A stretch of DNA of 64,000 bases from assembly GCA_009767595.1 (NCBI GenBank), contig VSDK01017592.1, forward strand, positions 246,464-310,463. Reading direction: 5' to 3'. Under the pieces are notes generated by a model that ran no database searches, had not been told where the DNA came from, and worked only from the letters and a program-made list of their open reading frames with translations. The translations under genes and the position numbers were made by a program. Below are positions 27,729 through 38,791 of this stretch, in pieces. Each line of letters opens with the position of its first letter. Position 1 is the first letter of the stretch. Origin of the DNA: Symbiodinium kawagutii (lineage: Eukaryota > Sar > Dinophyceae > Suessiales > Symbiodiniaceae).

Positions 27729-29870
27729 TAATTCACCACAATTAATCAGCTTAAGCATCACTTAAGCAGGGCCCCCAGCAGTTAGCACCACCGCGCTTCG
27801 GCTTAAGCACCCGGGGGTCCCGGTTCCAGGACCTGCCGGGTCACGCTGGAACGGGCACTGGCACTTGCTCCAAGGGCGTCTACAGTTGGGGGCCCTGTGG
27901 GGCCCGTGGTGAGGGCAACGAACCAGCGGTGAACATGGGCTAGTGATGGTGGCTACATAGCCAATGGTTGGGGAATGTGGCTGATAGTCAAAAAAAAATT
28001 AAGAATATAGGGGATACGGAACTACATAGGTGGGTCAATAGGAACCATTCCAAAACAGGGGTAGTAGTGAACTAGTGAACTCCTCCCAAGACTTAGTGCA
28101 GGATCACTTGGGGTGTATTGTACTGCTTGGTGGTTTGAAACATTTTTTATTTTCCCTAGGATTTATTAACTATTAGTTGGTTGATTAATATTTTTCATAG
28201 GTTTGGTTCAACCACCAACCAGTGTATGTTTTCCCAGTGTTGCTAGTTGTTGCTTATCCAGGTTCCCTTGGAGGCCTTAGTCCAAGGGAACCTGGTCATT
28301 GCATGCAGTGAAACCCTCAGACGGCTTGGTTCGCCTGTCAGATCCACCCAGCAACCATCGCTGCCAAGCATCCAGCGCGGTGGCTGGGGACTACCGCCAC
28401 CGGTACTTGCTATAGATGCACAGTTTGTATGAATCTCCGTTCGTTCTCAGTGACGCATGATTGGCAACCACATGCAACCACTATGGACCATGGGTGATAG
28501 TCAACTATTATTTGGGTACTGTAAACCACTAAAAACTGCCATTTGCCAGGATTTATGAACCACTATAAACCACTATGAACCACCTCATGGGTATCACTTA
28601 CGCCGCTCAGTCGTTTCATCTCACGATGGCGGATGGCTTCTGTAACCAAGCGTGCCCGCCACAGCACCGTCCCAGGTGCTGATGTGAGCCGCTGCACGTC
28701 ACGTGTCAGCACACAGGATGATGAGGGCACCAGTGACTAAGCATTGTCATAAATGGTGATGGTTAAGATTGGTCAAGTGACGCCCACATGATTAAATCAT
28801 AGGTATATAATATAAACCATAAATCCTCATGGATTGACTACTGGTAGTGTTATTGATCAGGAAAATTGCGGATTTGCCGGGAATTAACTACTTGTGTAAT
28901 ATGTTTGCTGGGGAATTAGCTACATAATATCATTTGTAGCTGCAAGCATTGCTAGTTGGTGGGTGGTGCAGGTGTTAGTTCATCGATGGTGGAGGCCCTC
29001 CCAAGGGTCCGAATGTGGCGATGGCTGTAGGGAAGCCATGACAGAAGCCATAAATTGCGGACACCATGAGATGGTCAGTGAGCTCCGCTGCTGATTCATC
29101 ACACAGGGTTTCTCTGGTCAAAGGAGGTCACCCAGTTATGGATGCTTTGTTAGTAGAAATGATTTAACATTGGTGTTAATTCGGGGTAGCGCCATGTTAA
29201 GGAAGCCCCGTAAATTCCATGCTGGGGGTAAGGTGCAGCAGGCTGCTCTGATTTGGTTCTCCCCCTAACCTACGTGACGTGGGCAGGTTCCAGCCTTGCT
29301 GATGTGTCGCCACTTCTGGAGAACTGGAATCATTCAAGTAGTTAAACTCCAACCTGACAACCAAGTGGCTGGTGGAGATGGCTGGAACATGGGCCACCCA
29401 AGGGCCGCTAAATTAAATAATGTCTCAGGCATTTTCAATACTAGGCAAAGTGAGCCTTGTAGTGCCCATCGTTGCTATTCGTTATTTCTACCTTTATTCA
29501 CCCACCGTTTTTATACAAACAGAAGTTATCTATTACACCCAGGCGCCCATTATTTTTGCTCACTCAGAATCCCCAGCTATTGATTTACATACCCCAGTAC
29601 TCGTAGATGCACGGTGAATCATTCTTCTATGTTTAAAATTAAGCTGAATGCAGCGTGCAAAGGTCTATGCGAACGATTTCCATTCGGTGCCTATTATGTA
29701 CCAACTAAATGTCCCTGATTTACCAATGATGCCCAGAAAAAGATACCCATGATCTATCCAATGCCCAGAAAAAGATACCCAGCAACCAATCTAATGGCTA
29801 TATCCAATGGCTATATGGCTATATGGCTATATCCTACTATCTATCGGCTATATCCAATGGCTTCAGACCC
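27729..29870. other. repeat matrix, no gene recognised
   Basis: 27770-27930 is GC-rich and could be an exon or an old insertion; no frame stands out. One family A element lies at 28123-28222. A GC-richer stretch at 28610-28740 follows. At 29728-29780 the phrase ATGCCCAGAAAAAGATACCC occurs twice, 32 bp apart, next to (ATGGCTAT)n at 29800-29860. No protein is supported. Confidence 0.35.
28123..28222. repeat. short inverted-repeat element, family A copy 1
   Basis: A 100-bp element with ends CTGCTTGGTGGTTTGAAAC and its complement GGTTCAACCACCAACCAG. It contains the family core ATTTTCCCTAG...GTTGGTTGA...TTTTTCATAGG. A possible TGTA target duplication flanks it. Confidence 0.75.
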
Positions 29871-29874
29871 TGCC

Positions 29875-30015
29875 ACCTATCATGGCTGTCGTGGGCTTCC
29901 CAGGCCTCGTCCCTGCAAGACCACTGACGCAGCCGTTCCGACGGAGGCGCGGGCGGACGGATGGGTGGCCGAAGGGTGGACCATCGGTGGTGGGGTCATG
30001 GTGGGGACCGGGTTG
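29875..30015 (+). other. GC-rich island, candidate exon
   Basis: About 140 bp of much higher GC content than the surrounding matrix, preceded by TTCAG and followed by ATGGTGGGG, which could be splice borders. One plus frame reads an acidic, Ala-rich peptide (TTDAAVPTEARADGWVAEGW). No family is recognised. Confidence 0.2.
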
Positions 30016-31519
30016 ATGATGGCCGGTGATGGTTGATGATGGTGTCAATTAGTGGTAAAGGATGGTTAAGGACGGTTAATTTAGGATGATTAATGATGAC
30101 TAATGGTGGTTATTGATCGTTGATGACTGTTGATGATGGTTGATGATGGTCAATATGCCGATTCATAGTGAGCAGTCAATGATGGCTGATGTTTAAAAAG
30201 ACTGGGTAACAATGGGTGTCAAGCCCAGAAAGGAGAACAAGAAGAAGGTGGTGCTGAAAGACGGGAGAGAGAAAGAGTGGTATTGATTCGGTATGGTTGA
30301 TGGGGGTTAAAGCATTCTGGTAATGGTCAGTCAATCATAAGCGAAAACCCCCCACCACAACCAACAGCAATGATGGCAAATGGTTAGGCTGGGTGATAGT
30401 TTGCACATTCGAAGACCTTTTTGTGTAGCTACTAGTAAGCATCATCGGCACTTGCCCTATTTCTTTTGTTGTGCGGGCCTTTTCCCTTCAAAGAAGGTTC
30501 TCCTCGCTTACGCCTGGTGTGTTTTCCAAGGACGATGCTCCTCCGTGTATGCCGGCACTAGTAGGTACAAACGCATATTTAGTGAGTCCAATATCCCCTG
30601 CCTCATGACGAACTCAACACAAGTCACCAATGAGAAGGCCATTTGGCCAGTTCCACCTACATGATGTGTTGTTGTCGTTTCTTGCCCATCATGAACCATC
30701 AGGTTGGGTTCTGTTTCCTGCCATCTAACCATGGTAAACAAATGTAAATCACATTGTAAGGTGGGTTGGAACTGGTAAAACCATGGCCGGCATAGCACCT
30801 GCTTCTAGGTGGGGATGCGCGTGGTCACAAGTCTCCTGAAGAGATCAAAGTTGTTGGTGGCACAGCTACCCCTGATCGAGCAAAGCCCTAGTTGTTCCCA
30901 AGCCTGTCAATGGTTATAAATAGTTAATGGTTATAAACCCTCCACCAGCCAGATCTGCAAACTTTTTTTTAATACAATAATTGCTTTGTTTTGCTGAAAA
31001 TTCTAATGCATGTTAACAATGTATAACCATCATTTACCATCAACATCCAATGATTGATAATCATCACCATTATTCATTCATCAGATTATCAAACTCGATT
31101 ACCCATGGTTACCCAGTATTCATCATCATGACCCATCATTCATCAGTGGTTTTAACAGTTATTCCCAAAAAAACACCATTCATGGCTTTCTCAATCATGA
31201 GCCATCAATACCCCATACTAACCATCATGAACCGTGATGCATCACATGTGCAACCAGTACTGACATTGATTAACCACCATTCATCAGCTCATTAACCACC
31301 ATTATTCATTGCTAGCCATGATTCACCAGCTTGTAAACCACCATGATCAACCATCAAATCACCATCGTTTTTCATTATTTCGACCAGTCATTGCCAGTCA
31401 TTGCTAGTCATTACCCATCTCATTCATCATCAAAACCCCAGCAAATCACAATCAAATCACCTGTCATTAACCATCCATTGCGAGCCATTCACCACCATCA
31501 TTTACCATCATGAACGACG
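30016..31519. repeat. TGATGG and CCATCA quasi-repeat fields
   Basis: 30020-30360 is built of GGTTGATGATGG-type phrases on the plus strand. 31020-31510 is built of the opposite orientation (CCATCATTCATCA). Between them lies 30380-30900 without repeats or a clear gene. The orientation flip within 1 kb is typical of this window. Confidence 0.5.
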
Positions 31520-31725
31520 GTCATCAGATCTCGGTACGTCTCAGGTTGGAAGCACCACCTTCAACGTGGTGCCGCCCTATGAGGTGGCCAGCGGGGAATC
31601 CCAACACGCAGACCTGCCGGGTGCGGAATGGTGGCACCTCCGTGGGGCTGATGGGCTGGTCTCATTTGGGCAAGGGCCAAAGGTCCACGCCTTATCCCGC
31701 TACGCGTGGGAAAGGTCAGAATGAA
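31520..31725 (+). other. GC-rich island, candidate exon
   Basis: About 200 bp of GC-rich sequence bounded by CAT-type matrix. One plus frame reads VGSTTFNVVPPYEVASGE and on to a stop at about 31724, with balanced amino-acid use. The preceding TCTCAG could be an acceptor. No domain is recognised. Confidence 0.25.
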
Positions 31726-31865
31726 TCGGCAAAGCGAGCCAATGGGATGATGCAGCCAAGTTTCAGATGAAGGATGATGCTAGAGGCATAAAAAACCAAC
31801 GTGAATCATGGTTGATCATGGTGATAAGCTGGTGAATCATGGCTAGCAATGAATAATGGTGGTTA

Positions 31866-32610
31866 ATGAACTATGAGTTCAGCGCGAAAAGTTACAGGGC
31901 TACAGCTCCAACGGGTCCTGCCGTCGGTGGTCTTCTTTTGCCTTCCTTCGCTCCAATAGTCGGTGGGAGGAACATGTCACGGATCACTGGCAATACTCCT
32001 TGGATTTTGCCTTCGAGCTGGAGTGCATTTAGCTTGATTTACATAAGGACCAATTTCGTATTCACGGCTCGCACCAAACAACCCCAGACTCATGTCTCCT
32101 CGCTGCTCAGCTGCTTCATGGATCTGTTGGAACCACTTCAATGGAGTGGAGATCCACAGCAACAGTACCTGTGGTCTTACGCTTCCTCCAACCAACGTGC
32201 AGAAGTATGCAATGACCCACCAACCAACTCCAGAAGCCAAGAAAATCAGCGCTTCCAATTGGACGGCAATTGTGCAGGCATTCGGGGCAGCAACCATGAG
32301 TACGGTCGCAGAACCGTTGCTGAACTCCATGGCGTCAGCCGTGGATGCAGCTTGAAGTTCGTGTGTTTCAGTGGCATGTATTGTGAAGATGCGCACGGTG
32401 GCAGTCCACTACCCGATCTTGTCGTAGGCACGCTCCTTCTGGCATTCCGGCTCAACCGTCCTTGTGCATTTCTCATGCGCGTTTTTTCCAGGTTGAGCCC
32501 ACCTGTCCTTTTACAGCCGACTTTGCCGCGTCCCATGACTGTTTCCAGGTATGAGAGAAGCGACAGCCATATTCGCTTCTGGCTATATGGCATGGGGGGC
32601 TCCCAGTGAT
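31866..32610. other. coding-like fragment, strand unresolved
   Basis: About 740 bp that differs from the matrix and is open on both strands. On the minus strand 32396-31977 reads a peptide with a strongly hydrophobic, possibly membrane-spanning segment. On the plus strand 32092-32355 ends in an Ala-rich helical peptide (NSMASAVDAA, then TGA). Only one can be real. It may be a terminal exon or a decayed gene or virus fragment; no family is recognised. Confidence 0.3.
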
Positions 32611-34321
32611 GTCAGATATAAGTAGGGGAAAATCTGGTAACTGCCAGTGATGTTAGATCCAGTGCTCAACTGATGATTCAATGGTGCTGAGTGACAGTTT
32701 AAAGTGCTCATGACTCATGACTGAAAGTGGGTGACAAGTGCTGATGGCTAGTTTGATGATATTTACAAGGTGGGCCTCGTAGTTCTGAGTCAGTGAGTTT
32801 GTTTAAACAGGGCAAGTACCAGTGATCTCAGCTATATGTAGCTTGTTACGCCTCAAATCTTCAACCGTTTATAATGTTTAAGGGCCCACCTGGTAACAGC
32901 CAGCCCGAGGATGTGGAGGGTGCATGCCATGTGCTGGATTCATTCGGGTCTCTTTTCTCTTTTCAGACTTGTGCAGAGGTGAAGTTTGCCACAGATGGAT
33001 TGTGATTTCGCGCCCAGCTATGGTTGCTGTGGTTTGCCCCAAGCTATGGTTGCTGTAGCTTGCCTCCAGCTATGGTTGCTAGGGTCAATACCCTGGTGGA
33101 GATTGCCCCCAGCCACGGTTGCTATTCCTTGCTCAGAGTGACCAACCCTCGGCAGGTGCCATCCCGAAACGGGACGGTGATCTGCTGGTTGAATCATCAG
33201 TGGCCAGTACCGCGAAATCAACCACTGCCATCCAAGCACCACGAACCAGCTGGTCAAACACCAAGGAGCCAATAATTAACCATCTAATAAGCATCCAACT
33301 AACCATCCAACCATCCAACTAAACATCAACTAACATCAATTAACCATCAACGAACATCAACTAACCATCCAACCAAGAAATAACATCCAACCACTATTAG
33401 GTCACCAGCTTCTTGACGCCTCCACCAAGTATCACCTGGAACCTTCTGTTTTCACTTGTCATACTAAGGTGGTAGCGGATGGACCTTGAATTGCGCTGGC
33501 ATCAACCCCAAGTGACTCGCCTGCCATTGGTCAGGCAGTCCCAGGCACCACTGCCCATGCTCCAGCTACTGGTGGATGTTGAAGGCAGACTTGAGACCTC
33601 AACTCACTACAACTATGCCTGGTAGCTAGCAGCTAGCCGTCCATTTCTTGTAAGTGCCACCCAGTAAGACTTGTTGGGCAAATGAACCCTCAACGAATGC
33701 CATACATGCGCTAATCAGCCACTTAGTGCATCACCCTGTTCGTTCCTGGCCAACCCCTACTGCTCGTATCCCCTCTGCCTGGGTCGGGCCCCCGCACTTC
33801 ATAAGTGGTCATCAGCCATGCTTATAGCATCTTATAGCCCAATCGAGCGATTTCCATGGCTACATCAGCGGCTCCAACCCTGTTCCCAGCCGCACATCCA
33901 AGTAGGAAAACTATTGTCCTTCACCTGCCATGCTGAAGTTGCCAATCCAGTGCTGGTGAAAAATAGTGCAGCTATTTTGTGAGATCCAAAATAGCAAACC
34001 CCATCATCACACTTGATGGGGAATCATTCAACTTGAAATTGGGCTGACGGTTCTATAGGGCCGCGATCAACAATGATTGGCACCCATAGATAATATAGAC
34101 ATTCTTGATGACTAGTACCAGGAGGGACTTCAAGAATGTTCTGTAGTCATTACCATTAAGCACTATTAGTTGGTTGCTTGCAATCTTAAACCACCATATT
34201 CTCATGCACTACTTGTTTATAGATTATCATGCTAAAGGTGTTATTTCAACTAGGCCGTTGCACAACTACTACAGTAGGTGGTTTTGGAATGTTGTGGAAT
34301 GTCGGGTTTTACCCTACTACT
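32611..34321. other. no gene recognised; local repeats
   Basis: 33012-33126 holds a short tandem repeat and 33276-33400 is a field of CCATCCAACTAA-type phrases. The rest is matrix of mixed composition with no supportable gene. Confidence 0.35.
33012..33126. repeat. 25-bp tandem repeat
   Basis: AGCTATGGTTGCT recurs at 33017, 33042 and 33068, with a diverged fourth copy (AGCCACGGTTGCT) at about 33111. Units are about 25 bp and include TTGCC(C/T)CC. Confidence 0.75.
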
Positions 34322-34444
34322 CTGGCTGGCGGTTTTGAACCTTCTAAATTTCCAAAACTCTTTGGGATATTGTGGGACGGTGGTTGCTTGATTAACCTTC
34401 ATTTTTTGCATGATCATGATGGCTGTTACATAACCACCAACCAG
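34322..34444. repeat. short inverted-repeat element, family A copy 2
   Basis: Starts CTGGCTGGCGGTTTTGAAC and ends TAACCACCAACCAG. At 123 bp it is longer than other copies and its centre is diverged, so it is an older or rearranged copy. Confidence 0.55.
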
Positions 34445-34799
34445 TAATGATCAATATTAACCATTATAAGCATTGCCCACCATTTTCAACCACCAACCAG
34501 GCTTATTGCCACCAGCCATCAACCACCATCAAGCACCATCAAGCACTAGGTGACCGTGGCTTATAACCACAAACCAGTAAAGCTTCCTCAGCCACCACGC
34601 TTCGAACCCGAGGTACGAGGGAAACATCAGAGCTTCTTGCAGCCTGGGCGAAGTCACTGTGAGGAATCGATGTATCGAAGCGCCCTGCAACGATACCACC
34701 AGGCACCTCCCAGACCCACCGGGTGCTCCTTTTAAGGGAAAACTGATCCATTTAGAGCCTACCTTTTCTTGAAGAAGTGGATCTAAGACCTGGCTTATG
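34445..34799. other. matrix with one small GC-richer stretch
   Basis: Repeated ACCACCAACCAG and CACCATCAAGCA phrases are followed by 34580-34740, which is open on both strands and without domain character. No gene is supported. Confidence 0.3.
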
Positions 34800-34897
34800 T
34801 AGTTGGCGGTTTCAAATCTTGCTCATTTTCGCCAATATTCAGCATGGTTGGCTGATCGACCAGCATTTTTCAGAGGACTGTCTCAACCACCAACCAA
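34800..34897. repeat. short inverted-repeat element, family A copy 3
   Basis: Begins TAGTTGGCGGTTTCAAAT and ends CTCAACCACCAACCAA, 98 bp, with the family TTTTTCA motif before the right end. Confidence 0.6.
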
Positions 34898-35695
34898 TTA
34901 TGAGTGAGTTGGTGCCGGTTTTGCTTGTTCCCGTTGATGCTTTTCATGGCAAATCCTCCAACAACTGGACCCCCATGCCCAATTGCAGTTGTTAAAACCA
35001 CCATTGTTGGTCATTTTCCCCCATTGTTACCCACGATTATTCCCTAATTAAATCTAATTACTTATTGTGATTGTTACCCACTATTGTTGGCGATCATCCC
35101 CTCTCATGAACCTGCCAGGTCGATCACTTTGACGGATCAGAATCAGATGGACATCTCGTTTCTTGGCCACTGAACGGTCGCATGGCTTCCGTTTGGCTTC
35201 GCGACCTTTACAGTGAAACTAGGTCACGACGTAACTACGGTCCCGCTGATTTTGCAGGTTTGCCACATGAAGCATCAGTGAAAACGACAACCCTCACAGC
35301 GTTTCTGATCTGTCCATGAGAATCCATGTTGCATTTTCGATGGTATTTGCATGACTCTGAGCCCGTCAATTCGTAGTTCTACTGGTTTCTTTCATCAAAT
35401 TGCAGTGCACGCGTTTCAGACACGTTTTTTTTTTGACTCAGCACGTGGAAGCCAAGTCGGCCAGGTTTTTCAACGTGTTTGCGCTTCCCCAGTTTGTTCG
35501 ACAAACAAACGCAAAAACGTAGTCTCGAATGGATTTATTCACATCATGAGTGAACTTCTGCTTGTTGCGGAGTTCTTTGGGGATCCATTTTTTCAGAGAC
35601 TGCCACTTTCTATCTATACATGGCGTGCCCGCAGCTTTCTTGCGGGGCCCACGCTGTTTACAAAACTGCATCCTTCTGTAGGACCACCCGTACCA
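34898..35695. other. no gene recognised
   Basis: Up to about 35110 this is matrix. 35110-35690 resembles the texture of the 2160-12725 block (CpG-containing, many TTTGC and AACG) and leads into a minisatellite. An open frame at 35351-35749 has no domain character. Confidence 0.3.
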
Positions 35696-36050
35696 CTGAA
35701 CGTTAACATCCCCCCACCCCCCCCGTACCCCAACCCTGACGTGACGTAGCATCAACTTCAGGATGCAAGTGCAAGTGAACGTTAACATCACCCCACCCCC
35801 CCGTACCCCAACCCTGACGTGACGTAGCATCAACTTCAGGATGCAAGCGCAAGTGAACGTCAACATCACCCCACCGCACCCTACCCTACCCTTGACGTGA
35901 CGTAGCATCAACTTCAGGATGCAATTGCAAGTGAACGTTAACATCACCCCATCCCACCCTACGCCAACCCTGACGTGACGTAGCATCAACTTCAGGATGC
36001 AAGTGCAAGTGAACGCTAACATCACTCCACCCCCCCCACCCTGACTTCAT
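35696..36050. repeat. 78-bp minisatellite, about 4.5 copies
   Basis: The phrase GTGAACGTTAACATCACCCC recurs at about 35696, 35775, 35853, 35931 and 36009, giving units of 78-79 bp. Each full unit also holds TGACGTGACGTAGCATCAAC and CTTCAGGATGCAA. The C-rich part varies in length. Units are nearly identical, so the array is young. TGACGT is the core of CRE-type sites, but no function is shown. Confidence 0.9.
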
Positions 36051-37029
36051 ACATGGTACAGCCCCCTCCCTGCCTTGATACATGGTTAAGACACAAACAT
36101 GCATATTCCACGGGGCCGTACCTTCGACGTGAGCTGAAACTACACCGTGCTACGCACACATCCAAAACGAGACAAGAACAACAAACAAACAAACAACCAG
36201 CCAATCAATCAACATTTCCATATAGGTTCTCATAGGTTTCGCCGCCATCATGGGCGCCTCTCAACAACCATCGTGGGACGGCGCTGCGCCAAAATGCTGA
36301 TCAACAGATGGTGATGGTACTAGCATGTGCTCGCTGTTGGGGCCATGGGTTGTTTAGAGATGAATGGTAAGTCTCTACAGTTACAGCTGTCAGGTCAACT
36401 GATGGCAATGGCTCTGTTGTCCCAAAATTCTTGTCATAGCAACAGGAATGATAACGTTAGCAAACCACCTCACCACCATTCGTTTCTACTTATCGGTGGT
36501 GTATCGTGACGAATCTCCCACCGCAGATACTTAGGAAGATTAGGAAGACACTGGCCCTGTTGCCGCCCAGGCTCAGTGGAAGCAACTTGGGCTTCGACTC
36601 CCGAACGCGGGGGCCCCACCCTGCGCCGGAACTGAATGGGGTCAGGCTAAGCACCGCCCGGAAATGCGATGCATCATTTATCCCAGGGGTTGATCAATAA
36701 AACCGTTGCTTGAGAGGCGCCTTTTGGCTTTTGAAGTAGATAGTGGTGGGATCCCTCCACTATCCCTACTACCTGTGACACGTCTATGCTTGGTCAACCA
36801 CCATCCGCAACGGCTCGTGACCTTCAGATGTTGGAAATCATGCAGCCATACCCATAGCTGTTGCGCAAGGACCCCCAATATGGTGGGCTGAGTGTCACCC
36901 AAGAAAAGCGGTTTCAAGAAAGAAACATTTTGGGATGAGTAGGAATGCCCTCATTGCATCGATAAACCCTATATATCCGGCAAGAATGATCAAGAAGGAT
37001 CATGTATGATCATGATATGCCATGAATGA
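36051..37029. other. no gene recognised; GC-rich island
   Basis: 36530-36680 is GC-rich and open in two frames, a possible exon of unknown family. The rest is unremarkable. Confidence 0.25.
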
Positions 37030-37485
37030 TCATGGTACTGCTAATCAAATATAATCAACGCTATCGCAATCATGGACCGGTAAAAACCATCTATAATGAC
37101 CCATTATCATCAATATATAAATGATAGCATGATTATCAACATAGGATCATCATATATGGTCCTAATGTCTGGTCATGATCATCAATGTGTTCCCATAAAG
37201 TCACTAATAATATGGTCCTAATTCATCATCAATTCTTGGTCGTAGGGGTCACTAATATGATCCTCATTTCTGGTCATGATCATCAATATATGATCGTGTA
37301 TGATGTATCATATATCATCTTACCATATATGATACATCACCATCATACCATCGTAATGATTTATTTATTTATTTATATATATATATATATATTCATATTT
37401 GTATATATATTATATATTCATGACCATTGCTATCATTACCATACACCTGTTATCATTATATAATGATAGTATCATGAATCATTAC
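37030..37485. repeat. AT-rich palindromic repeat field
   Basis: TCTGGTCATGATCATCAAT occurs near 37168 and 37270, and AATATGGTCCTAAT-type phrases occur three times. An AT dinucleotide run follows at about 37371-37392. Many CATGATCATG palindromes would fold on themselves. Confidence 0.6.
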
Positions 37486-37494
37486 CATGACATC

Positions 37495-37660
37495 ACCCTG
37501 CGCTGCGTTGTGGGTGCCCCTGCTTGTGCCCCGAGCCCTGGGGGCCCCCGGGGCCCCCGGGCGGGCTCCACTACGAGGCCCAGCGACTATTCCGAGAGCA
37601 TCAACTGCGGAGCAGCCTGGCGGGCGAAGCGTGGAACAGCAATGGGGCTATGGGTCAAGC
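37495..37660 (+). other. GC-rich island with G/C palindrome, candidate exon
   Basis: GC-rich sequence in very AT-rich surroundings. 37540-37560 is a near-perfect palindrome of alternating G5 and C5 runs. The frame reading GSTTRPSDYSESINCGAAW is plausible as coding but no family is recognised. Confidence 0.2.
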
Positions 37661-37664
37661 AGTT

Positions 37665-37990
37665 TAAGCAACCAATATTTAGCCCAATATTAATGGTTAA
37701 TGATACTGCTAGCCCGATATTAATGGATAAGCAACCAATATTAAACCTAAATATTGGTGGACAATCAATGGTGAACTAGCAATACAACCAATATTAATGG
37801 TTCACCAATATTTAGGTTATAGTTATAACCATCTATCACTAGGGTATAACAACAATATTTATGGTTAACCTATAACCAATATTAATGGTTAATGATAGGG
37901 TATAACAAGAACATTATTAACCATTAATATTAACAATAGTGGTTAACTAGCTGGTTAACGGTTAAGAATAGGGTATAGTAACCAACAATA
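37665..37990. repeat. degenerate ACCAATATTAATGGTT palindromic repeats
   Basis: ACCAATATTAATGGTT and variants occur at least five times in 320 bp, along with AGGGTATAAC three times. The core CCATTAATATTGG is self-complementary, so the field is a chain of small palindromes. Confidence 0.6.
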
Positions 37991-38006
37991 CTAGGGGATA
38001 TGCCAG

Positions 38007-38136
38007 CTATATGGCAATGGTTCAATGTTCACCAACCAACTAATGGGGCATATAAAGTAACAACAATAGTGGGAAAACAATGGTGAATGAGCGGGGGAAC
38101 CAGGCGGACCAAGGGTGAACTGACCCGCAGCCATAG
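38007..38136. repeat. short inverted-repeat element, family C copy 3 (reversed)
   Basis: Reads in the opposite direction to copy 1: it contains ACCAACCAACTAATGG, GGGAAAACAATGGTGAATGA and GGGGGAACCAGG, the complements of the family interior, and ends TGACCCGCAGCCATA. About 130 bp. Confidence 0.55.
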
Positions 38137-38684
38137 GATTGAGCGGTATTGAGTGATTGGAGAACGATTGCATACACACGAATTCAGAATGAATGCTTTT
38201 GGATCACGCTGGTTAACAGTGGTGCACAATTGTGAACAATGGTGAATTGATGGATGATAGCCGTTTCATCGGTTGAATGTTATTTTTTTGATGATATTGA
38301 GATTGAATAATGATTGGAGGGACCAGAACTAGTGGATGATGGTTAACAATGGTTGTGGACGGTGAGCAGCGAGCAGGTTGCTATGGATGTCCCGCTCTTC
38401 GACTCTCAACCCATGGCTTTGACACCATCCCGCCCCCTGGGTATTGTTCATTCATCGGGATTAGCCATTATCAAGCAGTGTTGGGGCATTGTTGTACCTT
38501 GTTCGTTGATCATGAGAGAGAACCATGATAGTAGGGCTGATCCGTCAAATGATGCTTGATTTACTGCTCTTGGCCAGTCATATAATCAACCACTCCACTA
38601 ATGCATCGTATTGATCATGAAGTATCATATTACATAACCAGGATGACCAATCATGGTCAATTTTCATTATCAAAATATCAACGT
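38137..38684. other. matrix, no gene recognised
   Basis: 38220-38350 is TGATGG/GGTTAAC matrix. 38350-38560 is a GC-richer stretch open on the plus strand without domain character. Confidence 0.3.
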
Positions 38685-38791
38685 GGTGTCCTCAAAATAG
38701 GGGTACTTCTCATCCGTTTCTTTCTTAACCCATTTGAGGAACAAACCAATCATATAACTTTGGCGGGTCCCGTCTGACTTGAGAAACCCCC
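38685..38791. repeat. short inverted-repeat element, family B copy 3
   Basis: Starts GGTGTCCTCAAAATAGGGGT and ends GACTTGAGAAACCCCC, 107 bp. The left end matches copy 1 well; the right end is worn. Confidence 0.6.

Noticed and set aside
36097-36204. Short Arg/Lys frames near 36100 as genes
   Set aside because: Too short, next to the minisatellite, with no consistent frame.
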